Source: DATIBQ01 sp964573395
Lineage (GTDB): Bacteria > Patescibacteriota > Minisyncoccia > Phycocordibacterales > UBA9973
Assembly: GCA_964573395.1 (NCBI GenBank)
Contig: CAZNJI010000007.1
Span: forward strand, 1-32,113
DNA length: 32,113 nt
Reading direction: 5' to 3'
The notes under the pieces were generated by a model. That model was not told the origin of the DNA and made no database searches. It saw nothing but the letters and a program-made list of their open reading frames with translations. Positions 21,051 to 28,966 of this stretch are shown here, one piece after another. How positions within the stretch are numbered: position 1 is the stretch's first letter; every line of letters begins with the position of its first letter. The position numbers were made by a program, and so were the translations under genes.

Positions 21051-21617
21051 ATGCAGGAAGACCATAAGTCGAAAATCCTATCGTTTTATTCTACCAAGAA
21101 GCGCATGCCGACCTACTCGGAAATGATGCGCCTTTTTGGCTACAAATCAAAAAACGCCGTATACCGATTAGTGAACAAGTTTGTTGAGGCAGGGATTGTA
21201 ACGAAAGACCACCTTGGCCGGCTGATGCCGAGCATTAGTTTTGGCGAAATTCCACTTCTTGGTTCGGTGAAAGCCGGGTTTCCTTCAGAAGCGGAAGCGC
21301 ACGTGTTTGATACGGTGAACCTTGATGACATGCTCGTGGCTAAAAAAGACCGAACGTACCTCCTAGAAGTCGACGGGGATTCAATGATCGATGAGCACAT
21401 TGCCGACGGTGATTTGGTGCTTGCAGAGCGAACCGATAAAGCACGAGATCGCGAAATCGTGATTGCCGAAGTTGACGGCGAATTTACCATGAAATATTTC
21501 AGAACGGACGGAAAGAAGGTGTGGCTTGAAGCGGCAAACAAAAACTATAAGCCAATTTATCCAACCGAATCTTTCAGCATTAAAGCAGTTGTCCGCGGCG
21601 TGATTCGAAAATACTAA
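21051..21617 (+). CDS. lexA: LexA-family SOS repressor / S24 autopeptidase
   Basis: A 188-residue repressor of DNA-damage genes that cleaves itself when RecA filaments form. The N-terminal winged helix (about 1-60) has MPTYSEMMRLFGYKSKNAVY and RLVNKFVEAGIVTKD as recognition region. The cleavage site is Ala75-Gly76 in SVKAGFPSEAE. The catalytic Ser111 lies in VDGDSMIDEHI and the Lys148 in GEFTMKYF. All elements are present, so it should be active. It is second in a two-gene unit with a GAAC-N4-GTTC box in the promoter. UmuD-like status is unlikely because the DNA-binding domain is there. Confidence 0.92.
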   Translation: MQEDHKSKILSFYSTKKRMPTYSEMMRLFGYKSKNAVYRLVNKFVEAGIVTKDHLGRLMPSISFGEIPLLGSVKAGFPSEAEAHVFDTVNLDDMLVAKKDRTYLLEVDGDSMIDEHIADGDLVLAERTDKARDREIVIAEVDGEFTMKYFRTDGKKVWLEAANKNYKPIYPTESFSIKAVVRGVIRKY

Positions 21618-21644
21618 GTTCCTTGCATCGAGGCAGCAAAGTAT

Positions 21645-21650
21645 TACAGT
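21645..21650 (+). promoter_or_regulatory. -10 box of rarA, leaderless spacing
   Basis: TACAGT ends 6 nt before ATG 21657. A weak TTGCAT lies at 21623-21628. Confidence 0.45.
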
Positions 21651-21656
21651 ACGATT

Positions 21657-22802
21657 ATGGAACCGCTCGCTTCACGAATTCGGCCGACGAAGCTCTCTGA
21701 TTTCGTTGGACAAGAGCATCTGGTTGGCAAGAGGAAGCCGCTTCGCATTGCAATTGAAGAGAAGCATCTTTTCTCTTTCATTTTCTGGGGGCCGCCCGGG
21801 GTTGGAAAAACGACGCTTGCCCGCATATACGCGCAGGTGCTGAATGCCGATTATCATGAACTCTCTGCCGTATCTGCCGGAAAAGACGACATTCGAAAGA
21901 TTGTTGAAGAAAAAAATACCATTTTCGGCCCGAAAATACTTTTCTTGGATGAAATTCACCGGTTCAACAAAGCTCAGCAGGATTTTCTTCTGCCCTTTGT
22001 TGAGCGGGGAGAACTGACGCTCATCGGCGCCACAACCGAAAACCCGAGCTTTGAAGTCATTCCGGCGCTTCTCTCGCGCTGCCGGGTATTCGTGCTTGAA
22101 GAATTCTCGGCTTCTGAAATGGAAAAGATATTCAGGAAAACCGGCCTGAAGATTCCGAAAAAATCTGTCGAGTGGCTGGTATCAATGGCAAACGGCGATG
22201 CGCGGCAGGCCCTTGCCATGATTGAGAATACCTTGAAGCTCTACAAGCAGATTACGGTAGAAAATCTGAAGACGACTCTTCAGTCAAAATTCTTACGATA
22301 CGATAAAAAGGGGGAAGAGCACTACAATACGATTAGCGCGTTCATTAAGAGCATGCGGGCAAGCCAGCCGGACGCGGCGCTCTACTATCTTGCCCGGATG
22401 ATTACCGCAGGAGAGGACCCGAAGTTCATTGCCCGCCGAATGGTGATTTTCGCCAGCGAAGACATTGGCATGGCTCAGCCAACGGCGCTCGTTGTTGCCA
22501 ACGAAGTATTTAAAGCAGTGGAAACTATCGGGCTTCCCGAATGCGGCATCAATCTTGCGCATGGCGTCGTGTACCTTTCCCTTGCCCCCAAAGATAAATC
22601 CGCCTATGAAGGGTACAAAGCGGCTTTGGCGGATGCGGAAACATACGGAAACTTGCCGATTCCGCTTAAGATCAGGAATGCGCCGACGAAACTGATGAAA
22701 GGGCTTGGATATGGAAAAGGGTATGAACGGTATCCGAAGGAAGATTTGCTGCCGGAAAAGCTGAAGAAAAAAGTATATTTCAAGAGAAAATCACCGCAGT
22801 AG
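21657..22802 (+). CDS. rarA: Replication-associated recombination protein RarA (MgsA)
   Basis: A 381-residue AAA+ ATPase of the clamp-loader clade that acts at stalled replication forks. N-terminal MEPLASRIRPTKLSDFVGQE is the family signature. Walker A GPPGVGKT is at 45-52, Walker B ILFLDEIHRF at 94-103, sensor 1 is LIGATTENPSFE and the Arg finger lies in LLSRCRVF. The C-terminal tetramerization part has SQPDAALYYLARMITAGEDP, ARRMVIFASEDIG and LPIPLKIRNAPTKLMKGLGY, all conserved. The protein is slightly shorter than the usual 420-450 residues. It follows lexA but has its own -10 box. Secure. Confidence 0.96.
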   Translation: MEPLASRIRPTKLSDFVGQEHLVGKRKPLRIAIEEKHLFSFIFWGPPGVGKTTLARIYAQVLNADYHELSAVSAGKDDIRKIVEEKNTIFGPKILFLDEIHRFNKAQQDFLLPFVERGELTLIGATTENPSFEVIPALLSRCRVFVLEEFSASEMEKIFRKTGLKIPKKSVEWLVSMANGDARQALAMIENTLKLYKQITVENLKTTLQSKFLRYDKKGEEHYNTISAFIKSMRASQPDAALYYLARMITAGEDPKFIARRMVIFASEDIGMAQPTALVVANEVFKAVETIGLPECGINLAHGVVYLSLAPKDKSAYEGYKAALADAETYGNLPIPLKIRNAPTKLMKGLGYGKGYERYPKEDLLPEKLKKKVYFKRKSPQ

Positions 22803-22804
22803 TC

Positions 22805-22833
22805 TTTACTGTTTTAAATATTCGTGTTACAGT
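22805..22833 (+). promoter_or_regulatory. Promoter of the 132-aa gene
   Basis: TTTACT (22805-22810), a 17-bp spacer and TACAGT (22828-22833), 18 nt before the ATG. Confidence 0.45.
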
Positions 22834-22851
22834 TTGAAAAAATAAATTCAT

Positions 22852-23250
22852 ATGGAAGTAACGAGTACCTTATTTCAGGATGTCGTGGAAGCATTGCCAC
22901 AACCCTTGCGCGAAGAAGTAAGAAAACTGAATCTTACTCAGATCGGAGAAAGTCCTTTAGAAAAACCGGTTCGAGCCCGCATCGTGGGCAAGTTGCGCGA
23001 TAAAGAGAAAATACTCTTTTATCTGTACCATGCCTATAATGCCAAGGCGGCGTTATTTTGCAGACGCTTGCAGGCAGATGAAACGGAGCACTACCTTGCT
23101 CTGAAGAAAGCCCACGAACGGTACGCGCTGGAAATTAAAAAACATTTTGAGGAACTGGTCAGAAGCCGTCTGTCGATCAGGCCGATCTATGAAATCACTA
23201 TTTACAGCGGTTGGAGCATCGGGATCCGCATTAATCCCGGAAATAATTAA
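22852..23250 (+). CDS. Hypothetical helical protein (132 aa)
   Basis: An unrecognized cytoplasmic protein. The first 50 residues are polar with LPQPLREEVRKLNLTQIGES. A long amphipathic helical region follows (KILFYLYHAYNAKAALFCRR and HYLALKKAHERYALEIKKHF), then a short C-terminal strand pair (PIYEITIYSGWSIGIRIN). It has its own promoter and is followed by a terminator at 23312. The 3' stretch 23251-23311 shows no ORF. No function proposed. Confidence 0.65.
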   Translation: MEVTSTLFQDVVEALPQPLREEVRKLNLTQIGESPLEKPVRARIVGKLRDKEKILFYLYHAYNAKAALFCRRLQADETEHYLALKKAHERYALEIKKHFEELVRSRLSIRPIYEITIYSGWSIGIRINPGNN

Positions 23251-23311
23251 TTTAAGTAATTTGCCTGGCAGCCGTAACGCAGCAATCGCACGGTTCGCTC
23301 GGTGAGTTCAG

Positions 23312-23336
23312 CACCCCTGGAAACAGGGGTGTTTTT
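23312..23336 (+). terminator. Rho-independent terminator
   Basis: CACCCCTG (23312-23319) and CAGGGGTG (23324-23331) form a perfect 8-bp stem with a GAAA loop, then five Ts. Confidence 0.92.
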
Positions 23337-23339
23337 ATA

Positions 23340-23345
23340 TATAAT
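23340..23345 (+). promoter_or_regulatory. -10 box of the HtrA-like gene
   Basis: Perfect TATAAT, 9 nt before ATG 23355, directly after the previous terminator; near-leaderless. Confidence 0.55.
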
Positions 23346-23354
23346 GCAATTGTC

Positions 23355-24308
23355 ATGCCCCCATCTTTTTCAAGGAATCGCATCAATGCACTTATGTTGA
23401 GCTTTGTCGTCATCGGGATAGGTGCGCTTGTTGCGCTTCAGTATCGGGAAAACAGGCAAGTACAAGCTCGGTTTACCGCAGTTGAAACGCAAATTGCGAC
23501 TTTAGCCGGAGCATTGCAGGACTCAAATACCATCAGCGAAGAGAACAAGCAGGAACTGCAGGAAGCAATCAACCGGAGCAGCGTCGTAGCGAAATCGCAG
23601 GAAGAGCTTTTGACTGCCGCAGTATCAAAGGCGGCGCCGGCCGTGGTGTCAATCGTGATTTCAAAAGACGTGCCGCTCCTTGAAGTGCAATACGTGAATC
23701 CGTTCGGAAATGATCCGCTGTACCGAAACATCAATTACCGCGTTCCGGTGTTCAGGCAGGTAGGAACCGAGAAAAAGCAGATCGGCGCAGGAACCGGATT
23801 CATCGTCCGCTCCGACGGCTACATGGTAACGAATCGGCACGTGGTCAGCGATACGAACGCCGACTACACGGCGCTCCTTGCAACCGGCGAACAGAAAACG
23901 GCGCGTGTCGTGTATCGGGACACTCAAACCGACATCGCCATTTTAAAAATCGACGGCAACTCATTTCCATCGATCTCATTCGGCAATTCCGGGGCGCTGA
24001 AGCTTGGGCAAACGGTTGCAGCAATTGGGAATGCGCTCGGTGAATATAATAATTCCGTATCGGTCGGCATCATCTCGGGGCTTGATCGAACCATTGAAGC
24101 GCAAGACTCAAGCGGTGCCGTTACGAAACTTTCGGGCGTCATTCAGACCGATGCCGCGATCAATAGGGGGAATTCCGGCGGACCGCTTCTTGATTTGAAT
24201 GGCAGAGTGGTTGGGATAAACGTGGCAGTGCAGGGAGGGGCGAACAGTATTGGATTCTCAATTCCGTCCAATGTGGCTCAGTCAATTGTAACTAGAATTG
24301 TTCCGTAA
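23355..24308 (+). CDS. HtrA/DegP-like serine protease without PDZ domain
   Basis: A 317-residue membrane-anchored S1C protease acting outside the cytoplasmic membrane on misfolded proteins. One N-terminal helix (about 10-28) and a Gln/Glu-rich helical linker (35-90) precede the trypsin-like domain. The catalytic triad is His162 (VTNRHVVSD), Asp193 (QTDIAILKID) and Ser274 (RGNSGGPLLD). Loop and strand motifs (GAGTGFIVRSDGYMVTN, VAAIGNALG, VSVGIISGLDR) are intact. The protein ends at GFSIPSNVAQSIVTRIVP, where the PDZ domain of most HtrA proteins would begin. No PDZ frame is visible downstream. It should be active but without the usual PDZ regulation. Strong call. Confidence 0.9.
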   Translation: MPPSFSRNRINALMLSFVVIGIGALVALQYRENRQVQARFTAVETQIATLAGALQDSNTISEENKQELQEAINRSSVVAKSQEELLTAAVSKAAPAVVSIVISKDVPLLEVQYVNPFGNDPLYRNINYRVPVFRQVGTEKKQIGAGTGFIVRSDGYMVTNRHVVSDTNADYTALLATGEQKTARVVYRDTQTDIAILKIDGNSFPSISFGNSGALKLGQTVAAIGNALGEYNNSVSVGIISGLDRTIEAQDSSGAVTKLSGVIQTDAAINRGNSGGPLLDLNGRVVGINVAVQGGANSIGFSIPSNVAQSIVTRIVP

Positions 24309-24318
24309 TACGTAAAAG

Positions 24319-24347
24319 TTGACATATTTGTTATATTATGGTAATAA
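24319..24347 (+). promoter_or_regulatory. Promoter of the 78-aa membrane protein gene
   Basis: Perfect TTGACA (24319-24324), a 17-bp spacer and TAATAA (24342-24347). Confidence 0.55.
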
Positions 24348-24380
24348 TAAACCATACATTCGTTATTTAAAACGTGTTTT

Positions 24381-24617
24381 ATGCAGAAAAAAGCAAGTTT
24401 ACTCTTTGCAAGGCTTATCTTTCTGCTTTCTTCTTTGCGGTTACGCTTGGCGCCGCCTTGGTTCCATAAAAAGAGCAGCAAGCCAGCTCCGATTCCGCCC
24501 GATGCGGAGTGGGTAGAAATGGAAGATCGAAAAGGAATGAAGAAGATGTGGATTATTATAGGTGTTCTCTTTTTGCTTCTATTTCTTTCTTTTTATTTTT
24601 TAATAAAAAGCATGTAA
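24381..24617 (+). CDS. Small membrane protein (78 aa), hypothetical
   Basis: The protein has two hydrophobic segments: a basic, shorter one near the N-terminus (LLFARLIFLLSSLRL) and a strong one at the end (MWIIIGVLFLLLFLSFYFLI). A Pro/Glu linker (PAPIPPDAEWVEMEDRKG) lies between them. It is framed by a good promoter (24319-24347) and a terminator (24629-24664), which supports it as a real unit. A shorter version from the ATG at 24537 would give just the last helix. Function unknown. Confidence 0.5.
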   Translation: MQKKASLLFARLIFLLSSLRLRLAPPWFHKKSSKPAPIPPDAEWVEMEDRKGMKKMWIIIGVLFLLLFLSFYFLIKSM

Positions 24618-24628
24618 TAAGCCTTATT

Positions 24629-24664
24629 AAAAACCCCGTGAATCAATCACGGGGTTCTTTTTTA
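24629..24664. terminator. Bidirectional terminator between convergent genes
   Basis: AACCCCGTGA (24632-24641) and TCACGGGGTT (24647-24656) form a perfect 10-bp stem with As on one side and Ts on the other. It separates the plus-strand small gene from the minus-strand hydrolase. Confidence 0.92.
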
Positions 24665-25426
24665 ACTTGGATACCAATCAAGGAGCACCACTTCAATAGC
24701 CGGATCGCCAGCTTCTACTAATGCTTTGAATTGAGCGGTGTCGCTCAAACCATCCTGTCCGCGGTAATGGAACGGATACACCGTTCTTGGTTTGAAATCA
24801 AGCACTGCATCTGCCGCTTCTTCCACGCTCATCGTAAACGGCAGATTCATCGGAATAAAAGCGATATCGATGTTTTGAAGCGATCGTATCTCGGGAGTTC
24901 CGGCCGTATCTCCGGCAATGTACACGCGATACCTATTGTGCTCAATCACGTAGCCGTTCCCACGACCTTTCACATGTCGGCTCTCTGGAGATTCCGGGAG
25001 GTTGTACATCGGAATGCCAGTAATCGAAAAACCCTCAATGGTCGTCGTCTCGTTATTTCCGAGGACTTGAACCCGATCTGCGAGCGCCATAGGAAGCTGA
25101 TCCTTCACCGCTTGTGGCACGATGACGACTGCATCACCGCTCACTGCGCTAAGTGTTTCTGCATTTAAATGATCTCCATGGATGTCGGTAACCACAATAA
25201 TATCTGCCGGCGGCTGTGCAGAGAACGCTGCTGCGCCACCTGTCGGGTCGGTGTAAATAGTTGTGCCATCCCATGTCAGCACGGCGGTTGCGTGCGAAAT
25301 TGGCGTAACGGTTACTGGATCTTCCGCTGGTGTTCCTTGTTTTTGTTTGTAAATATATGCATTAAGTGAATAAAAAATTATGAGTAATACAATAAGCACT
25401 CCTAAGGCCCATCCTATTTTTTTCAT
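24662..25426 (-). CDS. Membrane-anchored metallo-beta-lactamase-fold hydrolase (UlaG-like)
   Basis: A 254-residue protein with one N-terminal transmembrane helix (ALGVLIVLLIIFYSLNAYI) and an extracytoplasmic MBL-fold domain. The start ISHATAVLTWDGTTIYTDP is the UlaG-like entry strand. The metal motif THIHGDH is present as TDIHGDH with His83, Asp85 and His86; the first His of HxHxDH is replaced by Asp81. VYIAGDTAGTPEI gives the bridging Asp and PFHYRGQDG the last His. The group includes lactonases and phosphodiesterases, and the substrate is unknown. Transcribed divergently from the ABC exporter. Fold certain, activity probable. Confidence 0.85.
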   Translation of the reverse strand: MKKIGWALGVLIVLLIIFYSLNAYIYKQKQGTPAEDPVTVTPISHATAVLTWDGTTIYTDPTGGAAAFSAQPPADIIVVTDIHGDHLNAETLSAVSGDAVVIVPQAVKDQLPMALADRVQVLGNNETTTIEGFSITGIPMYNLPESPESRHVKGRGNGYVIEHNRYRVYIAGDTAGTPEIRSLQNIDIAFIPMNLPFTMSVEEAADAVLDFKPRTVYPFHYRGQDGLSDTAQFKALVEAGDPAIEVVLLDWYPS

Positions 25427-25435
25427 ATACTTTGG

Positions 25436-25488
25436 AGTATATAACCATCCCTGCTCAAGACAATAGGGTACATTTGGTCTGTTATACT
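25436..25488. promoter_or_regulatory. Divergent promoter region between hydrolase and ABC exporter
   Basis: On the minus strand TATACT (plus 25436-25441) lies 9 nt before the hydrolase ATG. On the plus strand TATACT (25483-25488) lies 19 nt before the exporter ATG. Neither has a good -35. ATACT/AGTAT around 25427-25440 is a small inverted repeat. Confidence 0.45.
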
Positions 25489-25507
25489 AGGGTTACCAAC
25501 TTGAAGT

Positions 25508-27250
25508 ATGAAATTGCTGTACGGATATCTGCGGAAGTATTGGAAACTGTGCCTGCTTGTTCTTTTGCTAGCGGTCATTAACCAAGTCTTCTCTTTGATC
25601 GATCCGCTTATTTTCCAGCGGATCATCGATGAATACGCAAGCAAGCCATCCGAATATTCATCGGCGGAGTTTTTTCATGGCGTAATTTCACTCTTGCTTC
25701 TGGCGATGGGAATTGTGTTGGTATCTCGCATCGCGAAGAATTTTCAAGATTACTACCTCAATAAGGTCATTCAGAAGTCTGGTGCCGATATGTACCAAAC
25801 CGGCGTGAAGCACTCACTTGCGCTTCCATACGAAGTATTTGAAGACCAGCGAAGCGGGGAGACATTAGAGGTGCTGCAAAAAGCCCGTGCTGATGCGGAA
25901 AAATATTTAACACTCCTCATTAATGTTGCCTTTATTTCTGTAATCGGTTTTATCTTCGTCTCAGTCTATGCCGCCACGCTTTACTGGGGAGTAGCAGTTG
26001 TCTATGCAGCAACCATTCCCATCGTTGGAGGTTTAAGCTACTTTCTTACTCGTAAATTAAAAAAAGTGCAGCAGCAGATTATCGCCGAGACGACAGCACT
26101 TGCTGGATCAACTACTGAATCGCTTCGCAACATCGAACTCGTGAAAAGCTTGGGACTAGTTGACCAGGAAATCAATCGCCTCAATACCACTACGGATAAA
26201 ATTTTGACCTTGGAGCTGAAAAAGCTGCGCTACATGCGAAGCATTTCATTCGTCCAGGGAACGCTGATTAATCTGCTCAGGAACGCCATACTCCTGTTTC
26301 TGCTTTATTTGGTGTTTGCGCAAACTATCAGCTTTGGACAATTCTTCTCACTTTATATTTATTCATTCTTTGTGTTCGGGCCGCTGCAGGAATTAGGCAC
26401 CATGGTCAATACGTACCGAGAAACTGAAGTGTCCTTGAAGCGTTTTGAGCGTATCCTCAGTATTCCAAACGAAGTTATTCCGGTAAAGCCATTAACGCTT
26501 GGAAAAGTTTCCTCACTTTTTTTCAAAGAAGTTTCTTTTCAATATAAAAGTGCAAAAACCGTTGCGTTGGATAATATTTCATTTGAGATTCAAAAAGGTG
26601 AAACAGTCGCATTTGTCGGTCCGTCCGGCTCTGGCAAAACAAGTTTGGTTAAATTACTTACCGGCTTGTATGCACCAGTTGAAGGCGCGATTCGTTATAA
26701 CAACATCGACAGCCGCGATATCGATTTGAAAGATCTGCGAAAGCAGATCGGGTTTGTGACCCAAGACACCCAACTTTTTGCTGGAACCATTAAAGAAAAT
26801 CTTCAGTTTGTGAATCCTAATGCAACCGATGAAGAGATTATCAGCGTCCTCAATAAAAGTGCAGCGCAGAGTTTATTAGCTCGGGCAGAGAAGGGAATTG
26901 ATACCGTTATTGGAGAAGGCGGCGTAAAACTTTCGGGCGGAGAAAAGCAGCGTCTCTCGATTGCGCGCGCGCTGCTCAGAAAACCAAGCATTCTGGTGTT
27001 TGATGAAGCAACGAGCTCGCTCGATTCTCTTACTGAAGAAGAAATTACCAAAACCGTGCGAAATCTTTCATCCGAGAGCAAGGAAATGCTTACAATTTTA
27101 ATTGCGCATCGTCTTTCTACAATCATGCATGCCGACCGCATTTACGTGCTCGAAAAAGGGCAGATCATTGAGACCGGCACGCATGCAGCGTTGCTTGAAC
27201 AAAAAGGGCTGTATTACGCTATGTGGCGCCAGCAAGTGGGAGAGCGTTGA
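25508..27250 (+). CDS. ABC exporter, fused permease-ATPase half-transporter
   Basis: A 580-residue MsbA/Sav1866-type half-transporter that should work as a homodimer to export lipid, peptide or drug. The N-terminal six-helix domain runs to about 310, with the coupling region FEDQRSGETLEVLQKARAD. The nucleotide-binding domain has Walker A GPSGSGKT (371-378), a Q-loop IGFVTQDTQLF, the signature LSGGEKQRLS (475-484), Walker B LVFDEATSSLD and the switch His in IAHRLST. All catalytic elements are intact. It stands alone, with a hairpin 15 nt downstream. Strong call; substrate unknown. Confidence 0.93.
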   Translation: MKLLYGYLRKYWKLCLLVLLLAVINQVFSLIDPLIFQRIIDEYASKPSEYSSAEFFHGVISLLLLAMGIVLVSRIAKNFQDYYLNKVIQKSGADMYQTGVKHSLALPYEVFEDQRSGETLEVLQKARADAEKYLTLLINVAFISVIGFIFVSVYAATLYWGVAVVYAATIPIVGGLSYFLTRKLKKVQQQIIAETTALAGSTTESLRNIELVKSLGLVDQEINRLNTTTDKILTLELKKLRYMRSISFVQGTLINLLRNAILLFLLYLVFAQTISFGQFFSLYIYSFFVFGPLQELGTMVNTYRETEVSLKRFERILSIPNEVIPVKPLTLGKVSSLFFKEVSFQYKSAKTVALDNISFEIQKGETVAFVGPSGSGKTSLVKLLTGLYAPVEGAIRYNNIDSRDIDLKDLRKQIGFVTQDTQLFAGTIKENLQFVNPNATDEEIISVLNKSAAQSLLARAEKGIDTVIGEGGVKLSGGEKQRLSIARALLRKPSILVFDEATSSLDSLTEEEITKTVRNLSSESKEMLTILIAHRLSTIMHADRIYVLEKGQIIETGTHAALLEQKGLYYAMWRQQVGER

Positions 27251-27265
27251 TAAATTACTAATAAA

Positions 27266-27292
27266 CCCCCGCCTCGTAGAAACGAGCAGGGG
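27266..27292 (+). terminator. Stem-loop downstream of the ABC exporter, weak terminator
   Basis: CCCC (27267-27270)/GGGG (27289-27292) and CTCGT (27273-27277)/ACGAG (27282-27286) pair with a small internal loop. No T-tract follows, so termination is doubtful and the hairpin may instead protect the mRNA end. Confidence 0.4.
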
Positions 27293-27366
27293 AATCACAA
27301 AACCAACTGAGGGAAATTTACCGTATAAAACTGTATCTTGTCAATTACATTTAAAAACAGGTTTGC

Positions 27367-27372
27367 TACAAT
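27367..27372 (+). promoter_or_regulatory. -10 box of the transglycosylase gene, leaderless spacing
   Basis: TACAAT ends 6 nt before ATG 27379. TTACAT lies upstream at a 16-bp spacing. Confidence 0.5.
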
Positions 27373-27378
27373 GAAGCA

Positions 27379-28161
27379 ATGTTCTCATGCGGCAGATATT
27401 TTTTCATTGCCATGCTCTCGATTCTCCTGATTGCTCCGGCGATGTACGCTGAAGATGGTACGGCTAGCACCGACTCTTCCGAGCAAACAGCGGTTGAGCC
27501 GATTACAGAGGAAAAGTCCAAGCTCGAAAATCAGCGTGAAATTGAAAAGAAAGTGAAAGAGGTATTTGCCGAAGCTCCGGCAATGGTAAGCATCGCGGAG
27601 TGTGAATCAAAATTCCGGCAATATACTGACGGCGGGAATATTTTCAAAGGACACGGTGTCTATGTGGGCATATTCCAGATCAACGAAAAAATTCATGCTG
27701 CTACGGCAAAGAAATTAGGATTCGATATTTATACCGTTGATGGAAACATCGGGTACGCAAAACACTTGTATGAGAAAGAAGGAACCAAGCCGTGGGGGTG
27801 CCGGAGTGCGGCAGTGCAAGTTCAGAATTCAGAACAGCAGTCAGGGCCAGTGGTTAAAAGCATCGATCAGAGCTCATTTGCAATTACCCGGAATCTGCAG
27901 CAAGGCTTGATAAACGAGCAGGTACGCACGCTGCAGAAAATTCTGAATGAGCACGGCTTTGCCGTTGCTGCAGCCGGCCCGGGAAGCCTTGGAAACGAAA
28001 CCACAAAGTATGGCCCGCTTACCAGAAAAGCGGTTGAACGATTTCAGTGTGCAAAGAAGATTACCTGTCCACCAGAAGGGCTCCGGCTTGCTGGCTACGG
28101 CTATGTTGGGCCGAAAACACGGGCGGCCCTGGCGGAACTTCTTTCAGAAGAGGGTGAATAG
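27379..28161 (+). CDS. Lytic transglycosylase-like protein with peptidoglycan-binding domain
   Basis: A 260-residue secreted protein. An N-terminal signal sequence (FFIAMLSILLIAPAMYA) ends at about residue 24. A helical linker (45-63) leads to a lysozyme-like SLT domain in which the catalytic Glu is probably Glu76 (VSIAECESKFRQY). VYVGIFQINEKIHAATAKKL is the conserved GxxQin region. The C-terminal part (about 160-258) is a PG_binding_1 domain: LQQGLINEQVRTLQKILNEHG, YGPLTRKAVERFQ and YGYVGPKTRAAL. It should cleave or remodel peptidoglycan. The short SLT domain lacks some of the usual second half. Good call. Confidence 0.82.
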   Translation: MFSCGRYFFIAMLSILLIAPAMYAEDGTASTDSSEQTAVEPITEEKSKLENQREIEKKVKEVFAEAPAMVSIAECESKFRQYTDGGNIFKGHGVYVGIFQINEKIHAATAKKLGFDIYTVDGNIGYAKHLYEKEGTKPWGCRSAAVQVQNSEQQSGPVVKSIDQSSFAITRNLQQGLINEQVRTLQKILNEHGFAVAAAGPGSLGNETTKYGPLTRKAVERFQCAKKITCPPEGLRLAGYGYVGPKTRAALAELLSEEGE

Positions 28162-28179
28162 CGTGTACACTAAGGAGAT

Positions 28180-28808
28180 ATGAAAAAAATAATCACCAAT
28201 TTATGGTTCGATACTCAGGCCGAAGAAGCGGTAAATTTTTATGCTTCTGTTTTTAAAGAGGTAAAAATTGGATCAATTGCACGATNNNNNNNNNNNNNNN
28301 NNNNNNNNNNNNNNNNNNNNNNNNNNNNNNNNNNNNNNNNNNNNNNNNNNNNNNNNNNNNNNNNNNNNNNNNNNNNNNNNNNNNNGTAAATTTTTATGCT
28401 TCTGTTTTTAAAGAGGTAAAAATTGGATCAATTGCACGATATGGAAAATCAGGGAGCGATGTATCAGGAATGGCAGAAGGAACCGTGATGACTATTTCGT
28501 TTGAAATTAATGGGCAACCATTTCTGGCGCTGAACGGCGGGCCAATATTTAAATTCAGTGAGGCGATATCGTTTATCATTGAATGTGAAAATCAAGAAGA
28601 AATTGATTACTACTGGGAAAAACTCTCAGCGAATCCTGAGTCTGAACAGTGCGGCTGGCTTAAGGATAAATTCGGCGTGTCCTGGCAGGTAGTTCCAGAA
28701 AACATGGGTGCTTTAGTGCAAGATCCAGACCCCGTAAAAGCTGAAGCAAAAATGAAAGCAATGCTTCAAATGAAAAAAATCGACATTGAAACCCTTAAGA
28801 GTGCTTAA
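28180..28808 (+). CDS. VOC/PhnB-like (glyoxalase superfamily) protein, interrupted by an assembly gap
   Basis: Small cytoplasmic vicinal-oxygen-chelate protein. It starts MKKIITNLWFDTQAEEAVNF and has FEINGQPFLALNGGPIFKFS, ISFIIECENQEEIDYYWEKL and CGWLKDKFGVSWQVVP, the PhnB/3-demethylubiquinone methyltransferase-like signature. The gap 28286-28385 sits between two identical 55-bp copies. Removing one copy plus the Ns (155 bases) gives a continuous frame of 157 residues, normal for the family. The VOC fold supports metal-dependent or no catalysis, and the substrate is unknown. GGAG at 28174-28177 could be a short Shine-Dalgarno. Reconstruction is certain to the extent that the gap is an artifact. 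Confidence 0.85.
28231..28440. other. Second assembly gap (100 N) flanked by identical 55-bp ends
   Basis: Bases 28231-28285 and 28386-28440 are identical, as at the first gap. The 100 Ns are at 28286-28385. It is again a k-mer-size overlap that was not merged. Confidence 0.93.
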
Positions 28809-28852
28809 ATTATGCTATAGTTAGGCAAGATTTATACTGTTTTCTGGCAGAA

Positions 28853-28888
28853 GCCCCTAAACCAGCTTGCGGTTTGGGGGCATTTTTG
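28853..28888 (+). terminator. Rho-independent terminator
   Basis: Arms 28853-28863 and 28871-28881 pair over 11 bp (one U-G) around a 7-nt loop, followed by ATTTTT. The stretch 28809-28852 between the stop and the hairpin shows no ORF. Confidence 0.9.
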
Positions 28889-28916
28889 TATAGTGGCAAT
28901 ATACCCTTACGGGCAA

Positions 28917-28957
28917 CTAGAATATAAGAAAATAAAATAAATAATAGTCAATTCTAG
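28917..28957. repeat. 7-bp inverted repeat in the leader of the Ig-like gene
   Basis: CTAGAAT (28917-28923) and ATTCTAG (28951-28957) are exact inverted copies 27 bp apart, with an almost pure A/T stretch between, just before ATG 28967. It could be an operator or an RNA stem. Confidence 0.35.
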
Positions 28958-28966
28958 AAAACAACC

